A DNA stretch of 8,174 bases from Christensenellaceae bacterium (GCA_012719815.1 JAAXZP010000324.1:1-8174); one strand, 5' to 3'. Counted from the stretch's first letter, positions 1-6,699 are shown. The notes: generated by a model not told the origin, from the letters alone. Translations and numbers: made by a program.

Positions 1-306
1 GATGACGTCCGCGCCCGCCATGTCGCAGGCCTGGGCCATCGCGCTTGCCATGTACGCGCACAGCCATTTGTCGTCGCTGTACTTGTACCGCTGGACCAGT
101 CTGGCGGCCAGGCCGCGGTATTCGCAGGCGCTGAAGGCGTGGAATCTCCCAATAACTGACTGACCTGCCCGCAGCGCGTCCATCTCTTTTCGGCAGTCCG
201 GGCAGAGGTAATTGGTGACGCCTTTTTCGACGCCGCACGCCACGCAGGCCGGTATGCAGGGAAACAGCGTATCCGCCGCTTTTTTCAATGCCGCCCGTAT
301 GTTCAT
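1..306 (-). CDS. comF: ComF family protein (phosphoribosyltransferase-like), N-terminal part
   Basis: This is the first 102 codons of a gene that runs off the left edge. The N-terminus has the ComF pattern: a short helix, then LFPC and a zinc-ribbon-like set of cysteines (C17, C21, C24, C35, C38, with CVAC and CPDC pairs), followed by the segment EYRGLAARLVQRYKYSDD, which matches the family's 'Y.G....l...KY' block. The phosphoribosyltransferase domain and its PRPP-binding loop would lie outside the window. In naturally competent Bacillota, ComF assists single-stranded DNA uptake; many homologues have no proven role. The ATG (306-304) overlaps the recD2 stop as ATGA, and a G-rich ribosome binding site (GGGGGCGG, 308-315) precedes it, so it is translationally coupled to the helicase. 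The family call is firm; the specific function is inferred. Confidence 0.85.
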   Translation of the reverse strand, partial: MNIRAALKKAADTLFPCIPACVACGVEKGVTNYLCPDCRKEMDALRAGQSVIGRFHAFSACEYRGLAARLVQRYKYSDDKWLCAYMASAMAQACDMAGADVI

Positions 307-2531
307 ACCGCCCCCAGTATTTCGGCCAGCTCTTTGAGTTCGTGGTCCAGCGTGGTGTAGCGGCCGGCGATGCGGTTGTTGGCCACCATCGCCTCCACCG
401 CGCTTTTCTGGCCGATGAATATCACTTTTTCCACCGCCCGCGTGAGCGCTGTGTATAACAGGTTGCGGGACAGGAAACGCCCGCCGCTCGACATCAGCGG
501 CAGTATCACCACCGGAAACTCGCTGCCCTGCGATTTGTGTACCGTGACCGCGTAGGCGTGCTCCAGCTGCTCCAGCTCGGCGAACGCGTAGACGGCGTCG
601 CGGTTGCCGTCGAAGCACACCGTCGCCTCCTTCGTGTCGTGGTCGATGCGCGTGATGCGGCCCATGTCGCCGTTGAACACGCCGACCCCCTTGTGGTAAT
701 ACCGGCTGTCGTCGGTGTAGTACCATTCCAGCCCGTAGTTGTTCTTGGTCTGCATCACCTTGTCGCCCACGCGGAACAGCGTGTCGCCGACCTGCACTTC
801 GGGCCGCGAGGCGAGCCGCGGGTTTAGCAGTTCGCGCAGCTCCATGTTGAGGTTGTGCACGCCCAGCAAGCCCTTTTTCATCGGGCAGAGTATCTGCACC
901 TGCTCGAGTATGTCGTATTTTTCGGGCAGTTCGCCTTTGGTGAGCAGCTCTTTGATGCGCTCGATGACGGCTTCCGGCCGGTTTTCGGGGATGAACACGA
1001 AATCGCCCGTCATGTAGAATTCCGGGTTTTCGCCGCGGTTGACGCGGTGGGCGTTTTCCACGATGCTGCCGCCCTCTTTCTGGCGGTAGAACCTGGTGAG
1101 TTTGGACACCGGGAATATGCCGCTGTTGATGATGTCGCGCAGCACGTTGCCCGGGCCGACGGAGGGCAGCTGGTCCGCGTCGCCCACGATGATGAGCCGC
1201 GTGCCGTCGGACAAGGCGCGGAGCAGCGCGCGCATCAGGAATATGTCCACCATGGAGGCTTCGTCCACGATGACCGCTTCCGCTTCCAGCGGGTTGTCCT
1301 CGTTGCGGATGAAGCGGGCTTCATTCTCGGCAAAATCTTCGTCCATCTGCATACCGTATTCCAACAGGCGGTGGATGGTGGAGGCTTCGCGGCCGGTAGA
1401 CTGTTCGATGCGCTTGGCTGCCCGGCCGGTGGGCGCGCACAGCGCGGTGGTGACGCCGTTCTGCTCGAATATCGAGATGATAGCTTTGATGATGGTGGTC
1501 TTGCCGGTGCCCGGGCCGCCGGTGATGACGGCGACCTGTGCAGACAGCGCCTGCAGTACCGCCCGTTCCTGTTCCTCGGACAGCGGCGTATCGCCGATAT
1601 AGCGCTCATAGGCGCACACGGGGTCTTTAATCGGCACGCGCGACGCGCAGCGCGACAGCAGGTACAGCCGGCGCGCAACATCGGATTCGGTGATGTAGGC
1701 GGCCATGTGGAACACCGCGGGCGTGCGGTTGATAAACTTCTGCGCGAGATGGTCGGCCAGCGTGAGCGCGCTGATGCGGGCGTCCACCAGCGCTTCGTCC
1801 ACGCCCAGCAGGGCTGAGGCACGGCGCAGCAGTTCGCCGCGCGGCAGGCAGGTGTGCCCGTCGTTCATCGCGGTTATCAGCACGTGCTTGATGCCCATAT
1901 CAATGCGGTAGTCCGACTGGCGGTCGATGCCGATGTTCGCCGCGATCCTGTCGGCGCGCTCAAAGCCGATGCCCGCGATGTCGTCGATCATGCGGTACGG
2001 GGTTTCGCGGATCAATGTGGGCGCCGCCGCGCCGTAGCGCTCCAGCGCGCGGAACGCCTGCCGGAGGGACAGGCCAAGGCTCTGCAGGTCGATGATGGTC
2101 TGCTTGACGCCGATGTGCTGGGAAAAGCTCTCGTATATGCTCATCGCCATCCTGTGGCTGATGCCCTTGACGCCGGCGAGCAGCTCGGGATGGTTTTCGA
2201 TGATGTCGAATGTGTCGGTGCCGAAGGCGTCCACGATGCGCTGCGCCAGCGCTTCGCCCACGCCCTTGATGAGACCGCTGGACAAAAACAGCCGAATGGA
2301 CTCCACCGTGCCCGGCAGCCGCGTTTCCACCGACGTGACCGCGAACTGCCGGCCGTAGAGGCGGTGTTCCGTCCACGCGCCGAAAAGGCGCACGAACTCG
2401 CCTTCGTGGATGTGCGGCATGCACCCCACGGCGGTGGTCAGCTCGCCGGCAAAGTCGATGTTGATCACCGTCCAGCCGTTTTCGTCGTTGCGGAAAACGA
2501 TCTCCAGCACGGTGCCTTCGATGCTCGTCAT
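303..2531 (-). CDS. recD2: RecD2-type ATP-dependent DNA helicase (RecD/TraA, SF1B)
   Basis: A 742-residue protein, the usual size for RecD2, a 5'-3' helicase found without RecBC and linked to DNA repair and replication-fork upkeep. Visible from the chosen start: an N-terminal OB-like domain beginning SIEGTVLEIVFRNDENGWT; helix-hairpin-helix repeats (for example GLIKGVGEALAQRI at about 86-99); Walker A GGPGTGKT (338-345); motif Ia APTGRAAKR (366-374); Walker B VDEAS (422-426); motif III GDADQLPSVGPG (450-461); and the C-terminal motifs VTVHKSQGSEF (662-672) and LLYTALTRA (691-699). The frame is open upstream to an ATG at 2618, but that would add 29 unconserved residues and lie upstream of the predicted promoter. 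ATG 2531 has GAAGGG six bases before it and starts where the family does. The stop TGA overlaps the comF start. Confidence 0.97.
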   Translation of the reverse strand: MTSIEGTVLEIVFRNDENGWTVINIDFAGELTTAVGCMPHIHEGEFVRLFGAWTEHRLYGRQFAVTSVETRLPGTVESIRLFLSSGLIKGVGEALAQRIVDAFGTDTFDIIENHPELLAGVKGISHRMAMSIYESFSQHIGVKQTIIDLQSLGLSLRQAFRALERYGAAAPTLIRETPYRMIDDIAGIGFERADRIAANIGIDRQSDYRIDMGIKHVLITAMNDGHTCLPRGELLRRASALLGVDEALVDARISALTLADHLAQKFINRTPAVFHMAAYITESDVARRLYLLSRCASRVPIKDPVCAYERYIGDTPLSEEQERAVLQALSAQVAVITGGPGTGKTTIIKAIISIFEQNGVTTALCAPTGRAAKRIEQSTGREASTIHRLLEYGMQMDEDFAENEARFIRNEDNPLEAEAVIVDEASMVDIFLMRALLRALSDGTRLIIVGDADQLPSVGPGNVLRDIINSGIFPVSKLTRFYRQKEGGSIVENAHRVNRGENPEFYMTGDFVFIPENRPEAVIERIKELLTKGELPEKYDILEQVQILCPMKKGLLGVHNLNMELRELLNPRLASRPEVQVGDTLFRVGDKVMQTKNNYGLEWYYTDDSRYYHKGVGVFNGDMGRITRIDHDTKEATVCFDGNRDAVYAFAELEQLEHAYAVTVHKSQGSEFPVVILPLMSSGGRFLSRNLLYTALTRAVEKVIFIGQKSAVEAMVANNRIAGRYTTLDHELKELAEILGAV

Positions 2532-2537
2532 CAGATA

Positions 2538-2543
2538 CCCTTC
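2538..2543 (-). promoter_or_regulatory. Ribosome binding site deciding the recD2 start
   Basis: GAAGGG read on the minus strand, six bases before ATG 2531-2529. Together with the promoter just upstream it favours this start over the ATG at 2618. Confidence 0.7.
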
Positions 2544-2560
2544 AGGCACATTTTTGAAAT

Positions 2561-2589
2561 ATTGTACCATATCCAAAGGCTGATGTATA
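2561..2589 (-). promoter_or_regulatory. Predicted recD2-comF promoter, extended -10
   Basis: On the minus strand there is TGG-TACAAT (2569-2561): an extended -10 TG followed by a hexamer one base off consensus. A weak -35 TATACA (2589-2584, 4 of 6) sits at exactly 17 bp. Transcription would begin near 2554, leaving a leader of about 23 nt before the recD2 ATG. It lies downstream of the transketolase terminator, so recD2-comF forms its own unit. Confidence 0.65.
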
Positions 2590-2646
2590 GAAAATACAGA
2601 ACATTTGTTTTGCTTCATGAAGGGGATATGGTTTTACCGGAGATGC

Positions 2647-2677
2647 AAAAAGAGGCGCCGCAGTGGACGCCCCTTTT
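2647..2677 (-). terminator. Rho-independent terminator after transketolase
   Basis: It begins about 15 bases past the tkt stop codon. On the minus strand AAAAGGGGCG pairs with CGCCTCTTTT over ten base pairs (one G-U), with a ten-base loop (TCCACTGCGG), and ends in a run of five T. The A-tract in front and T-tract behind make it partly bidirectional in form, but no plus-strand gene ends here. Confidence 0.85.
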
Positions 2678-2692
2678 GAGCGCAGGCTGTAT

Positions 2693-4675
2693 TTATTTTG
2701 CGAGGACGGCTTTGGCTTTGGCGGCCACGTTTTCCGCCGTGAGGCCGTAAGCGGCGTACAGCTGCTTGGCCGGGGCGGAGGCGCCGAAGCGGTCAATCGC
2801 GACGATCTCGCCCTTGGGTCCGGCGTATTTGTGCCAGCCGAACGACGAGCCCGCTTCCACGACGACGCGGCGGTCGATGGAGTCGGGCAGCACGCTCTGG
2901 CGGTATGCCTCATCCTGCTCTTCGAACACTTCCATGCAGGGCATGGAGACCACGCGCGCTGCGATGCCTTCTTCCGCCAGCTTCCGGGCGGCCTGGTAGC
3001 AGATTTCCACTTCGCTGCCGGTGCCGATGAGTATGACCTGCGGCTTGTCGCCGAAATCTTTCAGCACGTAAGCGCCCTTGAGCGCCGCGGGGCCGGTCTC
3101 CTCAAACAGCGGCAGTGTCTGGCGGGACAGCGCGATGACGGACGGGCCCTTGGCGCGCAGCGCCGAGATGTAGGCGGCCGCCGTCTCCCTGGAATCCGCC
3201 GGACGCCACGTGTAGACGTTGGGCGTGGCGCGCATCGTGGCGAGCTGCTCGACGGGCTGGTGGGTGGGGCCGTCCTCGCCGACGCCGATGGAATCGTGTG
3301 GCATAACGTATATGACCGGCAGGCCCATCAGCGCGGACATGCGGAGGGCGTTCTTGAGGTAGTCGGAGAACACGAAGAACGTGGCCACGTACGGGATGAG
3401 GCCGCCGTGCAGCGCCTGGCCGTTGGCGATGGCCGCCATTGCGAATTCGCGGATGCCGTAGTGGATGTTCTGGCCTTCCGGCGTTTGGGCGGAGAAGTAC
3501 GGGCGTCCTTTGAGCACCGAGTTGTTGGAGGGACCCAGGTCCGCGCTGCCGCCGAACAGGCCGGGCAGCTTCTCGGCCAGCCTGTTGAGGATGACGCCGG
3601 AGGACTGGCGGGTGGCCAAAGGCTTGTCGAACTCATACAGCGACGGGTCGGAGAGCACCGATTCGTCCACCGGGCCGAAGCACTGGTCCCACAGCGCCGC
3701 CATGTCGGGATAGGCCTTGCGGTATGCCGCGAACATCTCGTTCCACTGCGCTTCCGCTTCGTCGTATTTCTTCTGGCGCTCGGCGGCGGCGGCTTTCACT
3801 TCGTCCGGAACAAAGAAGCTTTCGGCATAATCCCAGCCCAGCGTCTGCTTGAGCACCGCGATATTCTCGTCGCCCAGCGGCGAGCCGTGACAGGATGCCT
3901 TGCCCTGCACGGGCGGGCAGCCGTAGCCGATGGCGGTGTTGATAATGATGATGGAGGGCCTGTTTTTTTCCGCCTTGGCCTCGGCGATAGCCCTGTCGAT
4001 GCTGTCGATGTCTTCGTTGCCGTCTTCGACGTGCAATACCTGCCAGCCGTAGGCTTCGAAGCGCTTTGCGACGTCCTCGTCGAACGTGAAGTCGGTTTCG
4101 CCTTCGATGGTGATTTTGTTGCGGTCGTACAAAAGGATCAGCTTGCCCAGCTTCAGCGTGCCGGCAAGCGAGCAGGCTTCGGAAGCGACGCCTTCCATCA
4201 GGCAGCCGTCGCCCGAGAGCACGTAGGTATAGTGGTCGACCACGTTGTAGCCGTCTTTATTGAACATGGCGGCGAGGTGCGCCTCTGCCATAGCCATACC
4301 AACGGCGTTGGCAATGCCCTGGCCCAGCGGGCCGGTGGTCGTCTCGATGCCGGGCGCGTGGCCGTATTCCGGATGGCCCGCCGTTCTGGAGCCCAGCTGG
4401 CGGAAGTTTTTAAGGTCGTCGATGGTGACGTCGTAGCCGAATATGTGCAGCAGCGAATACAGCAGCATGGAGCCATGGCCTGCGGACAGCACAAAGCGGT
4501 CCCTGTCCGGCCACTTGGGGTTTTTGGGGTTGTGCTTTAAGTGCCGTGACCACAGCGTGTACGCCATCGGCGCAGCGCCGAGCGGCAGGCCGGGATGGCC
4601 GCTGTTGGCTTTCTGCACGCCTTCCGCAGAGAGCACGCGTATGGTGTTGATGGACAGCCGGTCGATCTTGTTCAT
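2693..4675 (-). CDS. tkt: Transketolase
   Basis: A complete 660-residue transketolase, the thiamine-diphosphate enzyme that moves two-carbon ketol units between sugar phosphates in the non-oxidative pentose phosphate pathway. Seen in order: SGHPGLPLG (H26), GHGSM (H67), the PLGQG loop (116-120), the ThDP motif GDGCLMEG (155-162) with N186 about 30 residues on, CHG (H263), GIREFAMA with the expected catalytic glutamate E410, the substrate-binding block PHDSIGVGEDGPTHQP (459-474), SRQ (R519) and the C-terminal domain ending FGASAPAKQLY. All expected active-site residues are present. The frame extends upstream to an ATG at 4774, but ATG 4675 has a near-perfect GAGGAGG site and begins MNKIDRLSIN as in the family. 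It has its own promoter and terminator, so it is probably monocistronic, with possible readthrough from the peptidase gene. Confidence 0.98.
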   Translation of the reverse strand: MNKIDRLSINTIRVLSAEGVQKANSGHPGLPLGAAPMAYTLWSRHLKHNPKNPKWPDRDRFVLSAGHGSMLLYSLLHIFGYDVTIDDLKNFRQLGSRTAGHPEYGHAPGIETTTGPLGQGIANAVGMAMAEAHLAAMFNKDGYNVVDHYTYVLSGDGCLMEGVASEACSLAGTLKLGKLILLYDRNKITIEGETDFTFDEDVAKRFEAYGWQVLHVEDGNEDIDSIDRAIAEAKAEKNRPSIIIINTAIGYGCPPVQGKASCHGSPLGDENIAVLKQTLGWDYAESFFVPDEVKAAAAERQKKYDEAEAQWNEMFAAYRKAYPDMAALWDQCFGPVDESVLSDPSLYEFDKPLATRQSSGVILNRLAEKLPGLFGGSADLGPSNNSVLKGRPYFSAQTPEGQNIHYGIREFAMAAIANGQALHGGLIPYVATFFVFSDYLKNALRMSALMGLPVIYVMPHDSIGVGEDGPTHQPVEQLATMRATPNVYTWRPADSRETAAAYISALRAKGPSVIALSRQTLPLFEETGPAALKGAYVLKDFGDKPQVILIGTGSEVEICYQAARKLAEEGIAARVVSMPCMEVFEEQDEAYRQSVLPDSIDRRVVVEAGSSFGWHKYAGPKGEIVAIDRFGASAPAKQLYAAYGLTAENVAAKAKAVLAK

Positions 4676-4680
4676 CGTTT

Positions 4681-4688
4681 TCCTCCTC
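4681..4688 (-). promoter_or_regulatory. Strong ribosome binding site deciding the tkt start
   Basis: GAGGAGGA read on the minus strand, about five bases before ATG 4675-4673. The alternative ATG at 4774 has no comparable site, so the 660-residue form is preferred. Confidence 0.85.
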
Positions 4689-4713
4689 AATATTTTATCC
4701 TCGCCGCCCCGCA

Positions 4714-4759
4714 GCCGTGTGAGCCGGCCGGCAAACGAAAAGGGGTGGCACGGCCTTTT
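4714..4759 (-). other. Inverted repeats in the transketolase leader
   Basis: The leader between the predicted tkt transcription start (about 4784) and the ribosome binding site holds complementary arms GCCGTG/CACGGC (4754-4749 with 4719-4714), a ten-base palindrome GCCGGCCGGC (4732-4723), and AAAAGG/CCTTTT arms (4759-4754 with 4743-4738). The first and last pairs share a base, so they could form alternative structures. No known riboswitch class was recognised, and GC-rich sequence produces such repeats by chance. Confidence 0.3.
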
Positions 4760-4775
4760 ACCATGGAACGCCAAC

Positions 4776-4793
4776 AGTCATATTAGTCATATT
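4776..4793. repeat. Tandem 9-bp direct repeat at the tkt promoter
   Basis: Two exact adjacent copies of AATATGACT (minus-strand reading), covering 4793-4785 and 4784-4776. They overlap the last bases of the -10 hexamer and the predicted transcription start. This position could suit a regulator binding direct repeats, but no known site was recognised. Confidence 0.55.
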
Positions 4794-4819
4794 ATAGTGT
4801 TTCAGTGAGCATTAGACAA
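4791..4819 (-). promoter_or_regulatory. Predicted tkt promoter
   Basis: On the minus strand TTGTCT (4819-4814, 4 of 6 to the -35 consensus) is followed after exactly 17 bp by a perfect TATAAT (4796-4791). Transcription would start near 4784, giving a leader of about 110 nt, long for a housekeeping gene. It lies in the 167-bp gap after the peptidase gene, where I saw no convincing terminator. Confidence 0.75.
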
Positions 4820-4842
4820 TAGGACCAACTGCGGTTTTTGGG

Positions 4843-5538
4843 TTACTTTCTTCTGTTTGACAGCATGGCGAAGCGCAGCACGTTGAGCAGCGCGGTCAAA
4901 GTGGCGGCCACGTAGGTGAGCGCGGCGGCATTCAGCATCTTCCGCGCGCCGTACAGCTCTTCTTCGGTGAGCATGTTCTGCGCCGACAGCGCGGCGAGAG
5001 CGCGCCGGGACGCGTTGAACTCCACGGGCAGCGTGATCAACTGGAACACGAATATGCCGAGGAAGATATACACCACGATGGAGAGCGTGTTGGCGTACCC
5101 GAGCAGGATGCCGAATATCAGCAGCGGCCACAACAGGTAAGACGCAAAGCTGACAACGGGAGCGATGGCGTTACGGATTTTGAGCGGCAGATATCCGGAG
5201 CCGTGCTGCAGCGCGTGCCCGCATTCATGCGCGGCCACCGCGACGGCTGCCACCGAGCTCCCTGAGTAGTTGGCCTCGGACAGGCTGAGCGTGCGCTTTA
5301 AGGGGTGGTAGCTGTCGGTGAGCACGCCGGAGGATACGTCGATCTGCACGCCCTGGATGCCGTGGGAAGAGAGTATGCGCGCCGCCATTTCGCGGCCGGT
5401 GATACCGCTCATCACGGGCATTCTGGAATAGGTATTGTAAGCGCTGTTAACCCTGGCCTGTGCCCAGATGGCCACGATGATGCCGGGGATCATCAGCAGT
5501 AGTGTCGGGTCCCAATATAGATACGGAAAGTAGTTCAT
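4843..5538 (-). CDS. yugP: YugP-like membrane zinc metallopeptidase
   Basis: A 231-residue membrane protein of the YugP / neutral zinc metallopeptidase family. One hydrophobic helix lies near residues 11-26, followed by a soluble stretch with the zinc-binding motif HECGH (H104, E105, H108, in AVAAHECGHALQHG). Two or more membrane segments follow (about 125-147 and 152-171), then PVEFNASRRAL, where E173 is the likely third zinc ligand by comparison with the family, and a last helix at about 204-225. The substrate is unknown for this family; membrane protein quality control is a guess. The ATG overlaps the Gx transporter stop as ATGA, and AGGGAGGTG (5551-5543) lies four bases ahead. It is the last gene of the NusG-II / Gx unit. 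Confidence 0.92.
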   Translation of the reverse strand: MNYFPYLYWDPTLLLMIPGIIVAIWAQARVNSAYNTYSRMPVMSGITGREMAARILSSHGIQGVQIDVSSGVLTDSYHPLKRTLSLSEANYSGSSVAAVAVAAHECGHALQHGSGYLPLKIRNAIAPVVSFASYLLWPLLIFGILLGYANTLSIVVYIFLGIFVFQLITLPVEFNASRRALAALSAQNMLTEEELYGARKMLNAAALTYVAATLTALLNVLRFAMLSNRRK

Positions 5539-6101
5539 CTGGCACCTCCCTGGTTTGATTGTAGTATATGCGGCGCCTGCTCTTTAATGCGCAGCGCGCC
5601 TGCCGCGCGGCCGAAAGTGGCGCCGGCGACGATGCCGGTGATGGAACCGGACACCGCGCCAACGGCGATCAGCACAAACGCGTAATAGAACAGGTTGACT
5701 TCGCCGGTGATCAGCACCGCAACGCAGACCTGGGCCAGGTTGTGCGCCACCGCGCACGCCATCGACACGCCCACCAGGCTGAGCGGCGGGACAAAGCGCA
5801 TGGCAACCCACATCAGCAGTATGCTGAGGATGGCCCCCGGCGCGGAGAACAGGAACATCGACAGCCCGCCCGTCAGCAGCGCCGCAAGGAACGTGCGCAG
5901 AACGGCGATGACCAGCGCAGACGGCAGCGAGAAATACACAAGTATGAACATGAACACGATGTTGGCGAGGCCCAGCTTGACGCCGGGGATGGGCAGCGGC
6001 ACCAGCGCGCCCAGCATGCTCTCCACAATGGAGAGCACCAGCGATATGGCGAGCAGCGCGCCCAGCGTGGCGATACGGCGGGCTGAGAAGTTACTCCGCA
6101 A
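5535..6101 (-). CDS. Gx transporter family membrane protein (HepA-like), TTG start
   Basis: A 188-residue hydrophobic protein of the Gx transporter family, often annotated 'heptaprenyl diphosphate synthase component I'. The family block PLPIPGVKLGLANIVFMF sits at about residues 36-53 between membrane segments, with about five helices in all. The fold resembles small substrate-binding membrane subunits of the ECF type; the substrate is not established, and a direct role in prenyl synthesis is doubtful for stand-alone members. The start is TTG (6101-6099): no suitable ATG is nearby, and a strong AGGAGGTG (6116-6109) lies seven bases upstream. It overlaps the end of the NusG-II gene by 11 bp and the YugP-like gene by 4 bp, indicating coupled translation. 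Confidence 0.88.
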   Translation of the reverse strand: MRSNFSARRIATLGALLAISLVLSIVESMLGALVPLPIPGVKLGLANIVFMFILVYFSLPSALVIAVLRTFLAALLTGGLSMFLFSAPGAILSILLMWVAMRFVPPLSLVGVSMACAVAHNLAQVCVAVLITGEVNLFYYAFVLIAVGAVSGSITGIVAGATFGRAAGALRIKEQAPHILQSNQGGAR

Positions 6102-6453
6102 CGGTGTCCACCTCCTGCTGTTCGCCCGTGCCTTCTATGGTGACGGAAACGCGGTTGGGAAGGCATGCCGCGCTGGAGCCGGGGCTTTTGAGCCAGCCCG
6201 CATGGATGCACTCCTTATTGGGGCAGTCGGACGCGATGAACGCGATGGCGCCGTCCTTCACCTGAAGCTGGACGTCGCCCACCCGAAACGTCTGGTCGAC
6301 GCCAAGATCCACCTGTCTTGTGACCACTCCGTCCACGCGCACCACGGCGACGGAGCCCGAGCCCGCGCCGCTCATCAGCACGATGCCCGCCGCCGCTGCC
6401 GCGATGAGCAGTATAAACAGTATGATATCCGCTTTTCTGACGATGTTTTTCAT
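6091..6453 (-). CDS. NusG domain II-containing protein
   Basis: A 120-residue protein with one N-terminal membrane anchor or uncleaved signal (about residues 10-28, ILFILLIAAAAAGIVLM) after a basic start, followed by a small beta-rich extracytoplasmic domain of NusG_II type. The domain contains the typical cysteine block SDCPNKECIHAGW (C77, C82), then C97 and PNRV. This stand-alone domain is not a transcription elongation factor and lacks the NGN and KOW parts of NusG. It is commonly found beside Gx transporters, so the two probably act together at the membrane. The reading frame is open far upstream, but that part is antisense to the tetR and ABC genes; ATG 6453 gives the usual family length. 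The ribosome binding site is weak. Confidence 0.9.
   Translation of the reverse strand: MKNIVRKADIILFILLIAAAAAGIVLMSGAGSGSVAVVRVDGVVTRQVDLGVDQTFRVGDVQLQVKDGAIAFIASDCPNKECIHAGWLKSPGSSAACLPNRVSVTIEGTGEQQEVDTVAE
6109..6116 (-). promoter_or_regulatory. Ribosome binding site supporting the TTG start of the Gx transporter
   Basis: A canonical AGGAGGTG inside the 3' end of the NusG-II gene, seven bases before TTG 6101-6099. It is the strongest evidence for the non-ATG start. Confidence 0.85.
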
Positions 6454-6509
6454 TAAACCGCTCTGCTGCTTTCCCGGACGCTTAAGCAACCGCAACGTTT
6501 GCCCGTTTG

Positions 6510-6526
6510 GCGGCGCATCGCGCCGC
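6510..6526 (-). other. GC-rich hairpin in the NusG-II leader
   Basis: A perfect 7-bp inverted repeat, GCGGCGC and GCGCCGC around the triplet GAT (minus-strand reading), lies about 20-35 nt into the predicted leader and about 60 nt before the start codon. No T-run follows it in either direction, so it is not an ordinary terminator. It could affect leader stability or translation. Confidence 0.45.
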
Positions 6527-6549
6527 GACGCCGAAACCCGTTTGTTTTC

Positions 6550-6578
6550 ATTATAAAGTGCGGGGCAGGGCGGCGCAA
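6550..6578 (-). promoter_or_regulatory. Predicted promoter of the NusG-II / Gx / YugP unit
   Basis: On the minus strand there is a perfect TATAAT (6555-6550), with a poor -35 TTGCGC (6578-6573, 3 of 6) at 17 bp. The start would lie near 6543, giving a leader of about 90 nt. The weak -35 suggests low activity or help from an activator. Confidence 0.5.
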
Positions 6579-6650
6579 CATGGGCGGGCTGCGGACGGCC
6601 GTGATAAAGCGAAAGATTCGTTGAATAAACTGTAAACAATTTAATAACGC

Positions 6651-6663
6651 CCGTTGACAACGG
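6651..6663. promoter_or_regulatory. 13-bp palindrome overlapping the upstream -35
   Basis: CCGTTG-A-CAACGG, perfect six-base arms around one base. It overlaps the first TTGACA (6654-6659) and lies 17 bp upstream of the operator-like repeat. It may be a second regulator site of different sequence; no known match was recognised. Confidence 0.4.
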
Positions 6664-6670
6664 CTCCGGA

Positions 6671-6699
6671 TTGACATAATGTAAGCAAGTGCTTACTTT
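6671..6699 (+). promoter_or_regulatory. Predicted tetR-ABC promoter
   Basis: A perfect -35 TTGACA (6671-6676) is followed after 17 bp by TACTTT (6694-6699, 3 of 6). This places the palindromic repeat in the spacer, as at many TetR-controlled promoters. An alternative uses the upstream TTGACA (6654-6659) with CATAAT (6675-6680, 5 of 6) at a short 15-bp spacing. The sequence does not decide between them. Confidence 0.55.
6681..6696. promoter_or_regulatory. Putative TetR-family operator
   Basis: GTAAGCA-AG-TGCTTAC is a perfect inverted repeat with seven-base arms, and the symmetry extends outward in A/T pairs after one mismatch. It lies between the promoter hexamers and 28 bp before the tetR start codon, the expected place for an autoregulatory operator. 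It is probably bound by the regulator encoded next to it, or was before that gene acquired its stop. Confidence 0.75.

Noticed and set aside
855..2750. Plus-strand frames of about 300 codons opposite recD2
   Set aside because: Rich in Arg, His, Ala and Val with no domain pattern; antisense shadows of the helicase gene.
2663..4540. Plus-strand frame of about 625 codons opposite transketolase
   Set aside because: Composition follows the complement of tkt codons and no motif is visible; transketolase on the other strand is unambiguous.
4676..4774. 33-codon N-terminal extension of transketolase from ATG 4774
   Set aside because: No ribosome binding site there, the extension is not transketolase-like, and a strong site precedes ATG 4675.
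4820..4842. Possible terminator after the YugP-like gene
   Set aside because: Only a four-base stem (CCAA/TTGG) without a T-run was found; too weak to call.
6600..6647. AT-rich patch as an extra promoter or attachment site
   Set aside because: No hexamer pair at acceptable spacing and no repeat partner or integrase nearby in the window.
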